NCBI GenBank assembly: GCA_963716215.1
Contig: OY970298.1
Location: 3,906,001-3,970,000, forward strand
Direction of reading: 5' to 3'
From: JACVRW01 sp963716215
GTDB taxonomy: Bacteria > Actinomycetota > Thermoleophilia > Solirubrobacterales > Thermoleophilaceae
DNA: 64,000 bases
The translations under genes and the position numbers were made by a program. Positions within the stretch are counted from its first letter, which is position 1. Every line of letters begins with the position of its first letter. Below, one piece after another: positions 23,350-31,925 of this stretch. Under the pieces are notes generated by a model, which was not told where the DNA came from, did no database searches, and saw only the letters and a program-made list of their open reading frames with translations.

Positions 23350-25443
23350 ATGCGGACGCAAGCACGCAGGCTGACGGCGCTCATCGCGATCGGAGCGGCG
23401 TCACTCGCCTCCGGGGCGACGGTCGCGCACGCCGACGAGCCCATCGCGGGCTTCACCCCCGGTCACTCGGCCGAGCAGCAACAGGCCGAGCAGCGCTTCC
23501 AGCGCTCGATCTCCACGAGCAGCATCGGCCGCTTCAGCCGCACGGTCAGCAAGCGCCCGCAGCTGATCGGCTCGCCCGGCAACCGGGCCGCGTTCGATCA
23601 CTCCGTGCGGACCCTGCGCGGGTACGGGCTCCGCGTCCGGCGGGCGTCCTACGACGTCTACATCTCGCGCCCCAAGAAGATCCAGGTGACGATGACCAAG
23701 CCCTACCGGCACGAGGCCCGGGTCAAGGAGCCGCGCTTCCCCTGGCAGCGCTACTACGACGAGGTCGTGGTCGGCTACAACGCCTATTCGCCCAAGGGAG
23801 ACGTGAAGGGCCAGGTCGTGTACGCGAACTACGGCCTGCCGGCCGACTACGCGGCGCTGGAACAGCTCGGCGTGGACGTGCGCGGCAAGATCGTGATGGT
23901 TCGCTACGGCGAGAGCTTCCGCGGGGTCAAGGCCAAGGTCGCCGAGGATCACGGCGCAAAGGGCCTGATCATCTATTCGGACCCGGAGGACGACGGCTAC
24001 GTCAGAGGCCCGGTCTTCCCGAATGGTCCCTGGAAGGACGCCAACGGCATCCAGCGAGGGAGCATCGAGTACATCTTCCAGTACCCCGGCGACCCGCTCA
24101 CGCCGGGCGCCCCTTCCACGCCCGACACACCGCGGCTCGACCCGGCCGAGGCGACCAACCTGCCCAAGATCCCCACCACGCCGCTCTCCTACGGCGAGGC
24201 CAAGCCGATGCTGCAGGCGCTTACCGGGCCCGAGGCCCCGGAGGAGTTCCAGGGTGGGCTGCCGTTCAAGTACCGCGTGGGACCGGGCCCCACGGAGATC
24301 CGGCTCAACCTCGACATCGCCTACGAGCAGGAGCGGGTGAACAACGTGGTGGTCGAGATCCCCGGCGCCAAGCACCCGGAGGAGAAGGTGGTGCTGGGCG
24401 GGCACTTCGACGGGTGGACCTACGGCACCGACGACAACACGAGCGCCTGGTCGGCCATCGTCCAGGTAGGACGCGGGATCAGCCACCTCCTGCGCCGCGG
24501 CTGGCGCCCCGACCGCACGATCGCGCTCGTGGGCTGGGACGGCGAGGAGTACGGGCTGCTCGGCTCGACGGAGTGGGTCGAGCAGCTGCGGCCCGACCTG
24601 CGCCGCAACGCGATCGCCTACATCAACATGGACGGGGTCGGCGGACGTGAGTTCGGCGCCGGCGCGGTGCCCTCGCTCGATCAGGTGATCAAGGACGTGT
24701 CCCAGACGGTGCCCGCGCCGGGTGTGGCCGGGACCGTGTACGACTCCTGGACGGCCGCCGGCGAGCCCGCGGTGGACCGGCTCGGCAGCGGCTCCGACTA
24801 CACGGCCTTCCTCGACCACGTGGGCGTGCCCTCGCTGGAGGTGGGCTTCTCGACGCCCGGTGGCGAGTACCACACCTCATACGACGACAGCCAGATGATG
24901 GAGCGGTTCCTCGATCCGGGCTACCTGGGTCACCAGGCTGCGTCGCGCATGAGCGGAACGATCGCCCTGCGCCTCGCCAACGCCGACGCCCTGCCCTTCC
25001 GCTATTCCGAGTACGCCGCGGCGGTGGAGGGCTACGTGCGCGACCTGCAGGCCATGGAGGGCGCGGCGATCGTGGACCTCGAGCCGCTCGTCGGCCAGGC
25101 GCGCGCCTGGGGCGCGGCAGCGGCCGCGCTCGAAGGGCGGGCGGCCGACCTGGTGCTCTCCGACGAGGCGGACACCCGCAGCGGCCGGCGCCTGCTGGCG
25201 AAGATCAATCGCTCGCTGAAGCGCCAGGAGCGTGCCCTCACCCAGTCCGAGGGGCTGGCGGGGCGACCGTGGTTCAAGCACATGATCTACGCCCCCGGCA
25301 AGCTCACCGGCTACGCGGCGCAGTTCCTGCCGGCCGTGGAGGACGCGATCACCGACGGCGACGCCGCGACCGCGACCCGGTACCGCGACCTCATACTCGA
25401 GTCGCTGCGGCGGGCGACGGAGCTGGCTGGCCGGCCCGGCTGA
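23350..25443 (+). CDS. Secreted M28 zinc peptidase (glutamate carboxypeptidase II-like)
   Basis: This 697-residue protein has a signal peptide (residues 1-28, cleavage near AHADEP). Then come a protease-associated domain (residues 130-300, with RGKIVMVRYG) and an M28 peptidase domain. The zinc ligands are visible in GGHFDGW, GTDDNTS, WDGEEYGLLGS, YINMDG and EYHTSYDD. The last ~130 residues form a transferrin-receptor-like dimerisation domain. The family removes C-terminal Glu or other residues from small peptides outside the cell. The 3' end overlaps the convergent Rieske gene by 53 bases. Confidence 0.9.
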   Translation: MRTQARRLTALIAIGAASLASGATVAHADEPIAGFTPGHSAEQQQAEQRFQRSISTSSIGRFSRTVSKRPQLIGSPGNRAAFDHSVRTLRGYGLRVRRASYDVYISRPKKIQVTMTKPYRHEARVKEPRFPWQRYYDEVVVGYNAYSPKGDVKGQVVYANYGLPADYAALEQLGVDVRGKIVMVRYGESFRGVKAKVAEDHGAKGLIIYSDPEDDGYVRGPVFPNGPWKDANGIQRGSIEYIFQYPGDPLTPGAPSTPDTPRLDPAEATNLPKIPTTPLSYGEAKPMLQALTGPEAPEEFQGGLPFKYRVGPGPTEIRLNLDIAYEQERVNNVVVEIPGAKHPEEKVVLGGHFDGWTYGTDDNTSAWSAIVQVGRGISHLLRRGWRPDRTIALVGWDGEEYGLLGSTEWVEQLRPDLRRNAIAYINMDGVGGREFGAGAVPSLDQVIKDVSQTVPAPGVAGTVYDSWTAAGEPAVDRLGSGSDYTAFLDHVGVPSLEVGFSTPGGEYHTSYDDSQMMERFLDPGYLGHQAASRMSGTIALRLANADALPFRYSEYAAAVEGYVRDLQAMEGAAIVDLEPLVGQARAWGAAAAALEGRAADLVLSDEADTRSGRRLLAKINRSLKRQERALTQSEGLAGRPWFKHMIYAPGKLTGYAAQFLPAVEDAITDGDAATATRYRDLILESLRRATELAGRPG

Positions 25444-26446
25444 CCTCGCGCACGAACTCGACGAAGGCGCGCCGGTACTCGAGCGTGTAGCGGTCGGCCG
25501 GGGTGTGCACCTGGGCGTCGACGTCGAGCGGGGCCTCGCCGGGCTCGATGCTCTCGAGGATCGGGTTGTCCTCCTGATAGACCTGCGCCTCGGCATCGAG
25601 TACCTCGTCGAGCGTCATCTCGGAGTAGTCCGGCGTGATGCCCTCGACCCAGAAGATCGTCGTCTCCGGGCGCCCCGGGGCCGTGGGCGCGGTGCGGGGT
25701 GAGGGCGCGTTGAGCAGGAAGCGGGCGCCGCCGCTCGCGTACGCCATGCGCAGGCACACGAAGCTGGGCGCGATCGCGTGGTAGGAGAACGTCATCTCCT
25801 CCTGCCACATCCCGGTGTCCCCGCCGCTCGCGTTGTAGCGACGGGTCAGGAAGACGGATGCGCCGCGGCGTTCGACCTGCAGCGGCTCCACCTCCCTGGG
25901 CAGATGCCCCATCGTCCTGTGATGGACGAAGGGGAAGTGCGCGACGTCGCGGAAGTTCTCGGTGGCGGTGCGCAAGCCCGTCCGCACCGTCATGGGGTGC
26001 CCGACGCCGTGCGTCCACTCCACGCCGTCGAGCGCCGGCGGTGCCGGCAGCGGGACGGCGGGATCGTCGAGGCAGCACCAGACCAGCCCCCAGCGCTCCA
26101 CGCTGTGGTGCGCCCCGATGACCGCCTTCGACGGGATGCCGGCTGACTCCCCGATCGAAGGGATGTGCGCACACCTGCCGGTGCCGTCCCAGTGCCACCC
26201 GTGGTACGGGCACACGATCTGCTCGCCGTCCACATGGCCGCCGGACAGCGACGCCCCGCGATGCCCACAACGATCGGCCACCACGCGCGGCTCACCTCGA
26301 TCGGTGAGATAGACCGCCAGCGTCTCGCCGAGCAGCTCGACGCGCAACGGCTGCTGCAGGTCGACGATCCGCGCAACCGGAAACCACGCCCGCCTCAGCG
26401 CGCCCTCGATCTCCTCGTTCGTCGGCAGGTGGTTGTCGCCGTCCAT
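25391..26446 (-). CDS. Rieske-type oxygenase alpha subunit
   Basis: This protein of about 350 residues has an N-terminal Rieske [2Fe-2S] domain (DRCGHRGASLSGG then CPYHGWHWDG) and a C-terminal mononuclear iron domain. The latter has ligands in NFRDVAHFPFVHHRTMG and a late Asp. It resembles phenoxybenzoate-dioxygenase/vanillate-demethylase type alpha subunits that act with a separate ferredoxin and reductase. No such partner is adjacent; candidates are encoded at 30456-33400. I start at ATG 26446; a GTG at 26476 is in frame. It diverges from ppc with a 59-base gap and overlaps the M28 gene tail. Confidence 0.87.
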   Translation of the reverse strand: MDGDNHLPTNEEIEGALRRAWFPVARIVDLQQPLRVELLGETLAVYLTDRGEPRVVADRCGHRGASLSGGHVDGEQIVCPYHGWHWDGTGRCAHIPSIGESAGIPSKAVIGAHHSVERWGLVWCCLDDPAVPLPAPPALDGVEWTHGVGHPMTVRTGLRTATENFRDVAHFPFVHHRTMGHLPREVEPLQVERRGASVFLTRRYNASGGDTGMWQEEMTFSYHAIAPSFVCLRMAYASGGARFLLNAPSPRTAPTAPGRPETTIFWVEGITPDYSEMTLDEVLDAEAQVYQEDNPILESIEPGEAPLDVDAQVHTPADRYTLEYRRAFVEFVREVSRAGQPAPSPAAATRV

Positions 26447-26505
26447 GAGCCCGACGAATCTAGCGCCGAAACTCACGGCACGGGCCGAACGCGTACCTTC
26501 CGGCG

Positions 26506-29226
26506 ATGACGACCGTCGCCGACTCGTTCACAGGCGAGCCCGACACCCAGGTCGAGCTGCGCGCGGACATCCGCGAGCTCGGGTCGCTGCTGGGCAGGAC
26601 GCTGGTGCGCCAGGAGGGCCCCGAGCTGCTCGAGCTCGTCGAGCGGATCCGCGCCCTGGTCCGCTCGGACCGGGAGGCGGCCGCCGCCGTGATCGGCACG
26701 GTCGACGCGGAGACGGCGACGAACCTCGTCCGTGCGTTCACCACGTACTTCCATCTCGCCAACGTCGCCGAGCAGGTCCACCGCGGGCGTGAGTTCACAC
26801 GTGCGCGCGCGAGCCGGGGGTCGTGGCTGGTGCAGGCGGTGGACCGCATCCACGCGGCGGAGATCCCGCACGACGAGCTCGCGGACGAGCTGGGCCGGCT
26901 GTCGGTCCGGCCGGTGTTCACGGCCCATCCGACCGAGGCGGCCCGCCGCACGGTGCTGTCCAAGCTGCGCCAGGTCGGGGACATCCTGGAGCGCGGCGAG
27001 GCCGCCCGCGACCGCCTGGAGGAGCTGATCGACCTGCTCTGGCAGACGGACGAGCTCCGCATCGCTCGACCGGACGTGGTGGACGAGGCCCGCAACGCGG
27101 TCTACTACTTCGACGAGCTGCACCGCGATGCGGTGCCACATGTCCTGGCCGGCCTGGCCGCCGGCTTCGAGCGGCTCGGGCTGGAGCTTCCGGTGACCGC
27201 ACGACCGCTGCGGTTCGGCTCCTGGATCGGCGGCGACCGCGACGGTAACCCCAACGTGAGCGACGTCAGCACCAGGCGCGTGCTCGACCTCCAGCACGAG
27301 CACGGCTTCCGGCGTGCGCTTGCGGTGGTCGACGAGCTGCGGGTGACGCTGTCCCCCTCGGTGCGGATCGCGGGCGTCTCGGACGCCCTGCGCGACTCGC
27401 TGGCGCGCGACCTGGAGGCGCTCCCGGAGGTGGAGGATCGCTACCGGCGCCTCAACGCCGACGAGCCCTACCGGCTCAAGCTCACCTGCATGCGCCAGAA
27501 GCTCGTCAACACGCGCCAACGGGTGGCTGGGGGCCGCGCCCACGAGGAGAGCCGCGACTACTTGGACGTTGGGGAGCTGCTCGCCGAGCTGCGCCTGCTG
27601 CGCGACTCGCTGATGGCCCATCGTGGCGAGCTGATCGCGCGCGGACAGCTGGAGCGCGCCATCCGAACGCTGGCCGCCTTCGGGCTGGAGATGGCCACCC
27701 TGGATATCCGCGAGCACGCGGCCGCTCACCACGCGGTGGTGGCTCAGCTGTTCGATCGCCTCGAAGGCGAGGGGCAACGCTACGAGGAGCTGGACGCGGC
27801 CGGGCGCCGTGGGGTGTTGGCCTCCGAGCTGGGCTCGCGGCGCCCCCTCGCGCCCAACCCGCCACCGCTCGACGCCCCCGGCGCCCGGACGTTCGCCGCC
27901 TTCACCGCGATCCGCGAGCTCCACGAGCGCTATGGGCCGCAGGTGATCGAGTCGTACATCGTGTCGATGTGCAAGGGAGCGGACGACCTGTTCGCGGCGG
28001 TGCTGCTCGCGCGCGAGGCAGGCCTGGTCGACGTCCACGCCGGCGTCGCGGCGATCGGCTTCGTGCCCCTGCTCGAAACGATCGACGAGCTCCGGCATGC
28101 GGGCACGGTGCTGGACGACATGCTCAGGGACCCCTGCTACCGCCGCATCGTGTCGCTGCGCGGCGACCTGCAGGAGGTCATGCTCGGCTACTCCGACTCG
28201 AACAAGGCAGCGGGCATCACCACCAGCCAGTGGGAGATCCACCGCGCCCAGCAGCGGCTGCGCGACACCGCCCGCTCGCACGGGGTGCGCCTGCGGCTCT
28301 TCCATGGGCGGGGCGGCACCGTCGGTCGCGGTGGCGGTCCCACCCACGACGCCATCCTCGCCCAGCCACCGGGCACCCTGGACGGCGAGGTCAAGCTCAC
28401 CGAGCAGGGAGAGGTGATCTCGGACAAGTACCTGCTGCCCACGCTCGCCCGCGAGAACCTCGAGCTGATGGTGGCCGCCGTGCTCGAGTCGACGGTGCTG
28501 CATCGCCGGCCGCGCATGTCGCCCGAGACGCTGGCTACCTGGGTCGAGGCCATGGAGTGCGTGTCCGGCGCCGCCTACGAGGCATACCGGGCGCTCGCGG
28601 AGGACGCCGACTTGACGAGCTATTACCTCGCCACCACGCCGGCCGAGCTGCTGGCGGACCTGCATCTCGGGTCGCGCCCTTCGAGAAGGCCGGACTCCGG
28701 TGGCGGCGTGGAAGGCCTGCGCGCGATCCCATGGGTGTTCGGCTGGACCCAGTCGCGGCAGATCGTGCCCGGCTGGTTCGGAGTCGGCAGCGGGCTCGCC
28801 GCCGGGCGGGCGGCCGGGCTCGGGGACCGGCTCCCGGAGATGCACTCCGACTGGCAGTTCTTCCGCAACTTCCTCTCCAACGTGGCGATGACGCTGGCGA
28901 AGACCGACCTCGAGCTCGCCTCGCTCTACGTGGAGCGGCTCGGCGCCCCCGAGCACGCCCGCCTGTTCGGCGTCATCCGAGCCGAGTACCAGCTGACCGT
29001 GTCAGAGGTGCTGCGCATCACCGGGGAGGGCGAGCTGCTCGGGGCGAACCCACTGCTGGCCCGCTCGCTCGAGATCCGCGATGCCTACCTGACCCCGCTG
29101 CACTACCTCCAGGTGGAGCTGACCGAGCGCTGGCGGGCGGCCGGCGGACAGGCGGACCAGCACGCGGCGCGCGGCCTGCTGCTGACGGTCAACGGGATCG
29201 CGGCCGGGCTGCGGAATACCGGCTGA
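26506..29226 (+). CDS. ppc: Phosphoenolpyruvate carboxylase
   Basis: This 906-residue enzyme carboxylates PEP to oxaloacetate, topping up the TCA cycle. The catalytic His lies in VFTAHPTEA (about residue 140). The PEP/bicarbonate site GYSDSNKAAGI and the glycine loop FHGRGGTVGRGGGP are intact, and the C-terminus ends in the normal NGIAAGLRNTG. Length is typical of bacterial PEPC. It is a housekeeping gene standing between catabolic clusters, with its own 59-base upstream gap shared with the Rieske oxygenase gene. Confidence 0.97.
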   Translation: MTTVADSFTGEPDTQVELRADIRELGSLLGRTLVRQEGPELLELVERIRALVRSDREAAAAVIGTVDAETATNLVRAFTTYFHLANVAEQVHRGREFTRARASRGSWLVQAVDRIHAAEIPHDELADELGRLSVRPVFTAHPTEAARRTVLSKLRQVGDILERGEAARDRLEELIDLLWQTDELRIARPDVVDEARNAVYYFDELHRDAVPHVLAGLAAGFERLGLELPVTARPLRFGSWIGGDRDGNPNVSDVSTRRVLDLQHEHGFRRALAVVDELRVTLSPSVRIAGVSDALRDSLARDLEALPEVEDRYRRLNADEPYRLKLTCMRQKLVNTRQRVAGGRAHEESRDYLDVGELLAELRLLRDSLMAHRGELIARGQLERAIRTLAAFGLEMATLDIREHAAAHHAVVAQLFDRLEGEGQRYEELDAAGRRGVLASELGSRRPLAPNPPPLDAPGARTFAAFTAIRELHERYGPQVIESYIVSMCKGADDLFAAVLLAREAGLVDVHAGVAAIGFVPLLETIDELRHAGTVLDDMLRDPCYRRIVSLRGDLQEVMLGYSDSNKAAGITTSQWEIHRAQQRLRDTARSHGVRLRLFHGRGGTVGRGGGPTHDAILAQPPGTLDGEVKLTEQGEVISDKYLLPTLARENLELMVAAVLESTVLHRRPRMSPETLATWVEAMECVSGAAYEAYRALAEDADLTSYYLATTPAELLADLHLGSRPSRRPDSGGGVEGLRAIPWVFGWTQSRQIVPGWFGVGSGLAAGRAAGLGDRLPEMHSDWQFFRNFLSNVAMTLAKTDLELASLYVERLGAPEHARLFGVIRAEYQLTVSEVLRITGEGELLGANPLLARSLEIRDAYLTPLHYLQVELTERWRAAGGQADQHAARGLLLTVNGIAAGLRNTG

Positions 29227-29237
29227 CAGGGTGTAGA

Positions 29238-29260
29238 GTCTGACCACCATCTGGTCAGAC
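29238..29260. promoter_or_regulatory. Perfect inverted repeat, probable operator of the 29264 operon
   Basis: The arms GTCTGACCA and TGGTCAGAC are perfect complements, separated by five bases (CCATC). They lie between the ppc stop and the TTG start at 29264, covering the translation-initiation region. A GntR regulator gene closes the same operon at 33618 and is the obvious candidate to bind here. The repeat does not match the TetR palindromes of the next region. Confidence 0.6.
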
Positions 29261-29263
29261 CGT

Positions 29264-30454
29264 TTGTCCGTGACTTCTACGACGGCTCTACCTCCGCCTT
29301 TCGACGCCCGGCTCCCGGGGGTCGTGGAGGTCGGGGGCGGCGTCGCTCAGCACGTCGCCGACCATGCTCGGCGGCTCGGAGTCGAGCGCCCGCTCGTGGT
29401 CACGGACCCCTGGCTGCGGGCGCATGGGCCCGTGGACGAGCTGGTGCGAGCGCTGGAGCAGACCGGGGCCAAGGTGGCGATCCACGGCGACGTCCAGACC
29501 GATCCAACCGTTCACGACGTACGCGCCGGGCTCGAGGAGTCTCGGGCGCATGCGGCGGACGGCGTCGTGGCGATCGGGGGTGGAAGCCCGATCGACGCGG
29601 CCAAGGCGATCGCCGCGCTCGCCACGCGCGACGGCTACGAGATCGCCGACGCCGCCGGCTACGACCGACTCGGCGGCACGACGCTGCCGCTGATCGCGAT
29701 CCCCACGACAGCCGGGTCGGGGAGCGAGCAGACGCGCGCGACGGTGATCGCCGATCCCGACCGCGACGTCAAGCTCGCGATCTACGACGACGTCCTGCTG
29801 CCCGCCGTCGCGCTGGTGGACCACCGCCTCGCGGCCACACAACCGCGAGACCTGGCCGCGCACGTCGGTCTCGACGCCCTCGTGCACGCGCTCGAGGCCC
29901 ACGTCTCGCGTCTCGCGACACCGTTCAGCGACATGCTGGCGCTAGCCGCCGCTCGCCTCGTCTGGCCCAACCTGGAGCTCGCCTGCGACCAGCCGGACCA
30001 AGAGCCGGCGCGCGCCGCGACGATGTACGGCGCGTCGCTGGCGGGCGCGGCGTTCAGCAACGCCTCGGTGTGCCTGATCCACGGCATGAGCCGACCGATC
30101 GGCGCCTGGTTTCACATCCCGCACGGTCTCAGCAACGCGCTCCTGCTGCTCTCGGTGACCCGCTTCAGCCTCGCCGGGGCGGAGCACCGGTACGCCGACC
30201 TTGCGCGTGGCGTGGACATGGTTCCGCCCGACTGCCCGGACGACGAGGCGTGCGAGGCCCTGCTGGTGGAGCTCGCCCGCCTGGTCGAAGCTCTCGAGAT
30301 CCCGAGCCTCAGCGAGCTCGGCGTGTCGCGGGAGAGCTTCGAAGACGCCCTCGATCCGATGGCCGCGGCGGCGCTCGAGAGCGGCAGTCCGGGCTTCAAC
30401 CCGCGTATCCCGTCGCACGCCGAGATCGTCGACCTCTACCGCGAGGTCTACTGA
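29264..30454 (+). CDS. Iron-containing alcohol dehydrogenase (maleylacetate reductase-like)
   Basis: This is a 396-residue group III (Fe-type) alcohol dehydrogenase. The dinucleotide loop GGGSPIDAAK, the TTAGSGSEQT motif and the metal-ligand region (DALVHALEAHVS, then SVCLIHGMSRPIGAWFHIPHG) are intact. Relatives include maleylacetate reductase and butanol dehydrogenases; the context of ring-oxygenase electron carriers would suit the former. Start is TTG 29264, or GTG 29270 two codons later; neither has a clear ribosome binding site apart from the operator repeat just upstream. It is the first gene of the operon to 34364. Confidence 0.87.
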   Translation: MSVTSTTALPPPFDARLPGVVEVGGGVAQHVADHARRLGVERPLVVTDPWLRAHGPVDELVRALEQTGAKVAIHGDVQTDPTVHDVRAGLEESRAHAADGVVAIGGGSPIDAAKAIAALATRDGYEIADAAGYDRLGGTTLPLIAIPTTAGSGSEQTRATVIADPDRDVKLAIYDDVLLPAVALVDHRLAATQPRDLAAHVGLDALVHALEAHVSRLATPFSDMLALAAARLVWPNLELACDQPDQEPARAATMYGASLAGAAFSNASVCLIHGMSRPIGAWFHIPHGLSNALLLLSVTRFSLAGAEHRYADLARGVDMVPPDCPDDEACEALLVELARLVEALEIPSLSELGVSRESFEDALDPMAAAALESGSPGFNPRIPSHAEIVDLYREVY

Positions 30455-30455
30455 G

Positions 30456-31640
30456 ATGTCCGAGCGGGTGGAGCGGATCGTGGTCGTGGGCGGGAGCGTC
30501 GCCGCGCAGCGGTGCGCATTCGAGCTGCGTGCCCTGGGATTCGAGGGCTCCGTCGAGCTGGTGAGCGCCGAGCGAGAGCCCCCGTACGACCGGACGCTGC
30601 TCTCGAAGGACATGCTGACCGCGGACGAGCCGGCCGCCTGCGTCACGCTGCGATCGCCCGCCGACTACGCCGACGCGGGCATCGCCCCGAGGTTGGGCAC
30701 GCGGGCCGTTTCGCTCGACACGGCGGCGAGGCAGGTCACGCTGTCGGACGGCACCCTGCTGCCGTACTCGAGGCTCGTGATCTGCACGGGCGGGCGGGCC
30801 GTGCTGCCGCCGGCGCTGCGGTGCCCGGGCGTGCTCACCCTGCGGGAGGCCGATGACGTCATGCGCGTGCACGACGCGCTCGCTCGAGTACGCCACCTGA
30901 TCGTGATCGGCGGCGGGTTCATCGGCTGCGAGTTGGCGTCCGCGGCGGTAGCGCGCCATGCGCCCGTGACCCTCGTCGAGGCGGAGGCGGCGCCGTACGC
31001 CTCGGTCCTCGGCACTCAAGTCGGCGAGCGGATCGCCGAGATCCATCGCGCGGCCGGGGTCCGACTGGAGTGCGGATCGCCGGTGTCGCGGCTCGATCGT
31101 GACCGCGACGGCTTCCGCGTCGCGCTCGCCGACGGGCGGGTCCTGCGCGCCGACGCGGTCGTCGCGGGTGTGGGGATGACGCCCGCCGTGGACTGGCTGC
31201 GCGACACCCCGTTGACGCTCGAGGATGGCATCGTGACGGACTCGGCCTGCCGCACCGCCGTCCCGGGCGTGCTCGCGGCCGGCGACTGTGCGCGCTGGCT
31301 ACATCCGGACTACGGAGTTCGGATCCGAGTCGAGCACTGGGACACCGCGGCCCGCCATGGCGCGGCCGCGGCCGCCGGCGCACTCGGCGGCGACGAGCCG
31401 TTCGCGCCACTGCCGTTCTTCTGGTCCGACCAGCACGGCTCCAAGCTCCAATGGGTGGGCTACGCGCCACGCTGGGACGAGGTCGAGATCGACGACAGCG
31501 AAGGGCCAGGCTTCCTCGCCCGCTACCGCGTCGGCGGCAAGCTCGCCGGCGTGCTCGCGGTCGATCGCCCGCGCGAGCTCGCCGCGGCGCGGCGCGAGCT
31601 GGCGTCCGCGCGGAGTCACCAGCAGGCGGCGGTCGCATGA
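30456..31640 (+). CDS. FAD-dependent ferredoxin reductase
   Basis: This 394-residue NAD(P)H:ferredoxin reductase is of the rubredoxin/putidaredoxin reductase type. It has an N-terminal FAD loop (IVVVGGSVAA), a second dinucleotide loop (LIVIGGGFIGCELA), the conserved LAAGDCARW and a C-terminal reductase domain (WVGYAPRWDEVEI). It starts two bases after the dehydrogenase stop and overlaps the ferredoxin gene (ATGA), so reductase and ferredoxin form one chain. The terminal oxygenase is not in this operon. Confidence 0.92.
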   Translation: MSERVERIVVVGGSVAAQRCAFELRALGFEGSVELVSAEREPPYDRTLLSKDMLTADEPAACVTLRSPADYADAGIAPRLGTRAVSLDTAARQVTLSDGTLLPYSRLVICTGGRAVLPPALRCPGVLTLREADDVMRVHDALARVRHLIVIGGGFIGCELASAAVARHAPVTLVEAEAAPYASVLGTQVGERIAEIHRAAGVRLECGSPVSRLDRDRDGFRVALADGRVLRADAVVAGVGMTPAVDWLRDTPLTLEDGIVTDSACRTAVPGVLAAGDCARWLHPDYGVRIRVEHWDTAARHGAAAAAGALGGDEPFAPLPFFWSDQHGSKLQWVGYAPRWDEVEIDDSEGPGFLARYRVGGKLAGVLAVDRPRELAAARRELASARSHQQAAVA

Positions 31641-31834
31641 CCGTGCGGGTGAGCGTCGACCCGGACCTGTGCATCGGGTCGGGCACCTGCGTCCATATCG
31701 CGCCCGGGAGCTTCGAGCTAGACGACGACGGCGTGGCCTTCCCGATCGAGCCGCCCGCCGCGTCGGAGGAGGACCTGCTGCGCGCCGCGCGGTCGTGCCC
31801 CACCGCGGCAATCAACGTCGAACGACTCGCCTGA
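31637..31834 (+). CDS. [3Fe-4S] ferredoxin
   Basis: This 65-residue single-cluster ferredoxin has only three cysteines, C12, C18 and C54 (CIGSGTC and ARSCPTAAI). This is the arrangement of the [3Fe-4S] ferredoxins that usually feed cytochromes P450 in actinobacteria. It overlaps the reductase gene. No P450 gene is in the window, so the partner may be elsewhere or may be the Rieske oxygenase encoded at 25391. Confidence 0.92.
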   Translation: MTVRVSVDPDLCIGSGTCVHIAPGSFELDDDGVAFPIEPPAASEEDLLRAARSCPTAAINVERLA

Positions 31835-31925
31835 TCCGAACAAGGAGACATGCCAATGCCAGTCAGCCACCGAGGAACAGCAGACCGCTCCGCGGGAGCC
31901 GCTGTCCGATCTCCTGATCGTCGAC

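Noticed and set aside
26473..28956. 827-codon minus-strand open frame
   Set aside because: Antisense shadow of ppc, which has all signature motifs.
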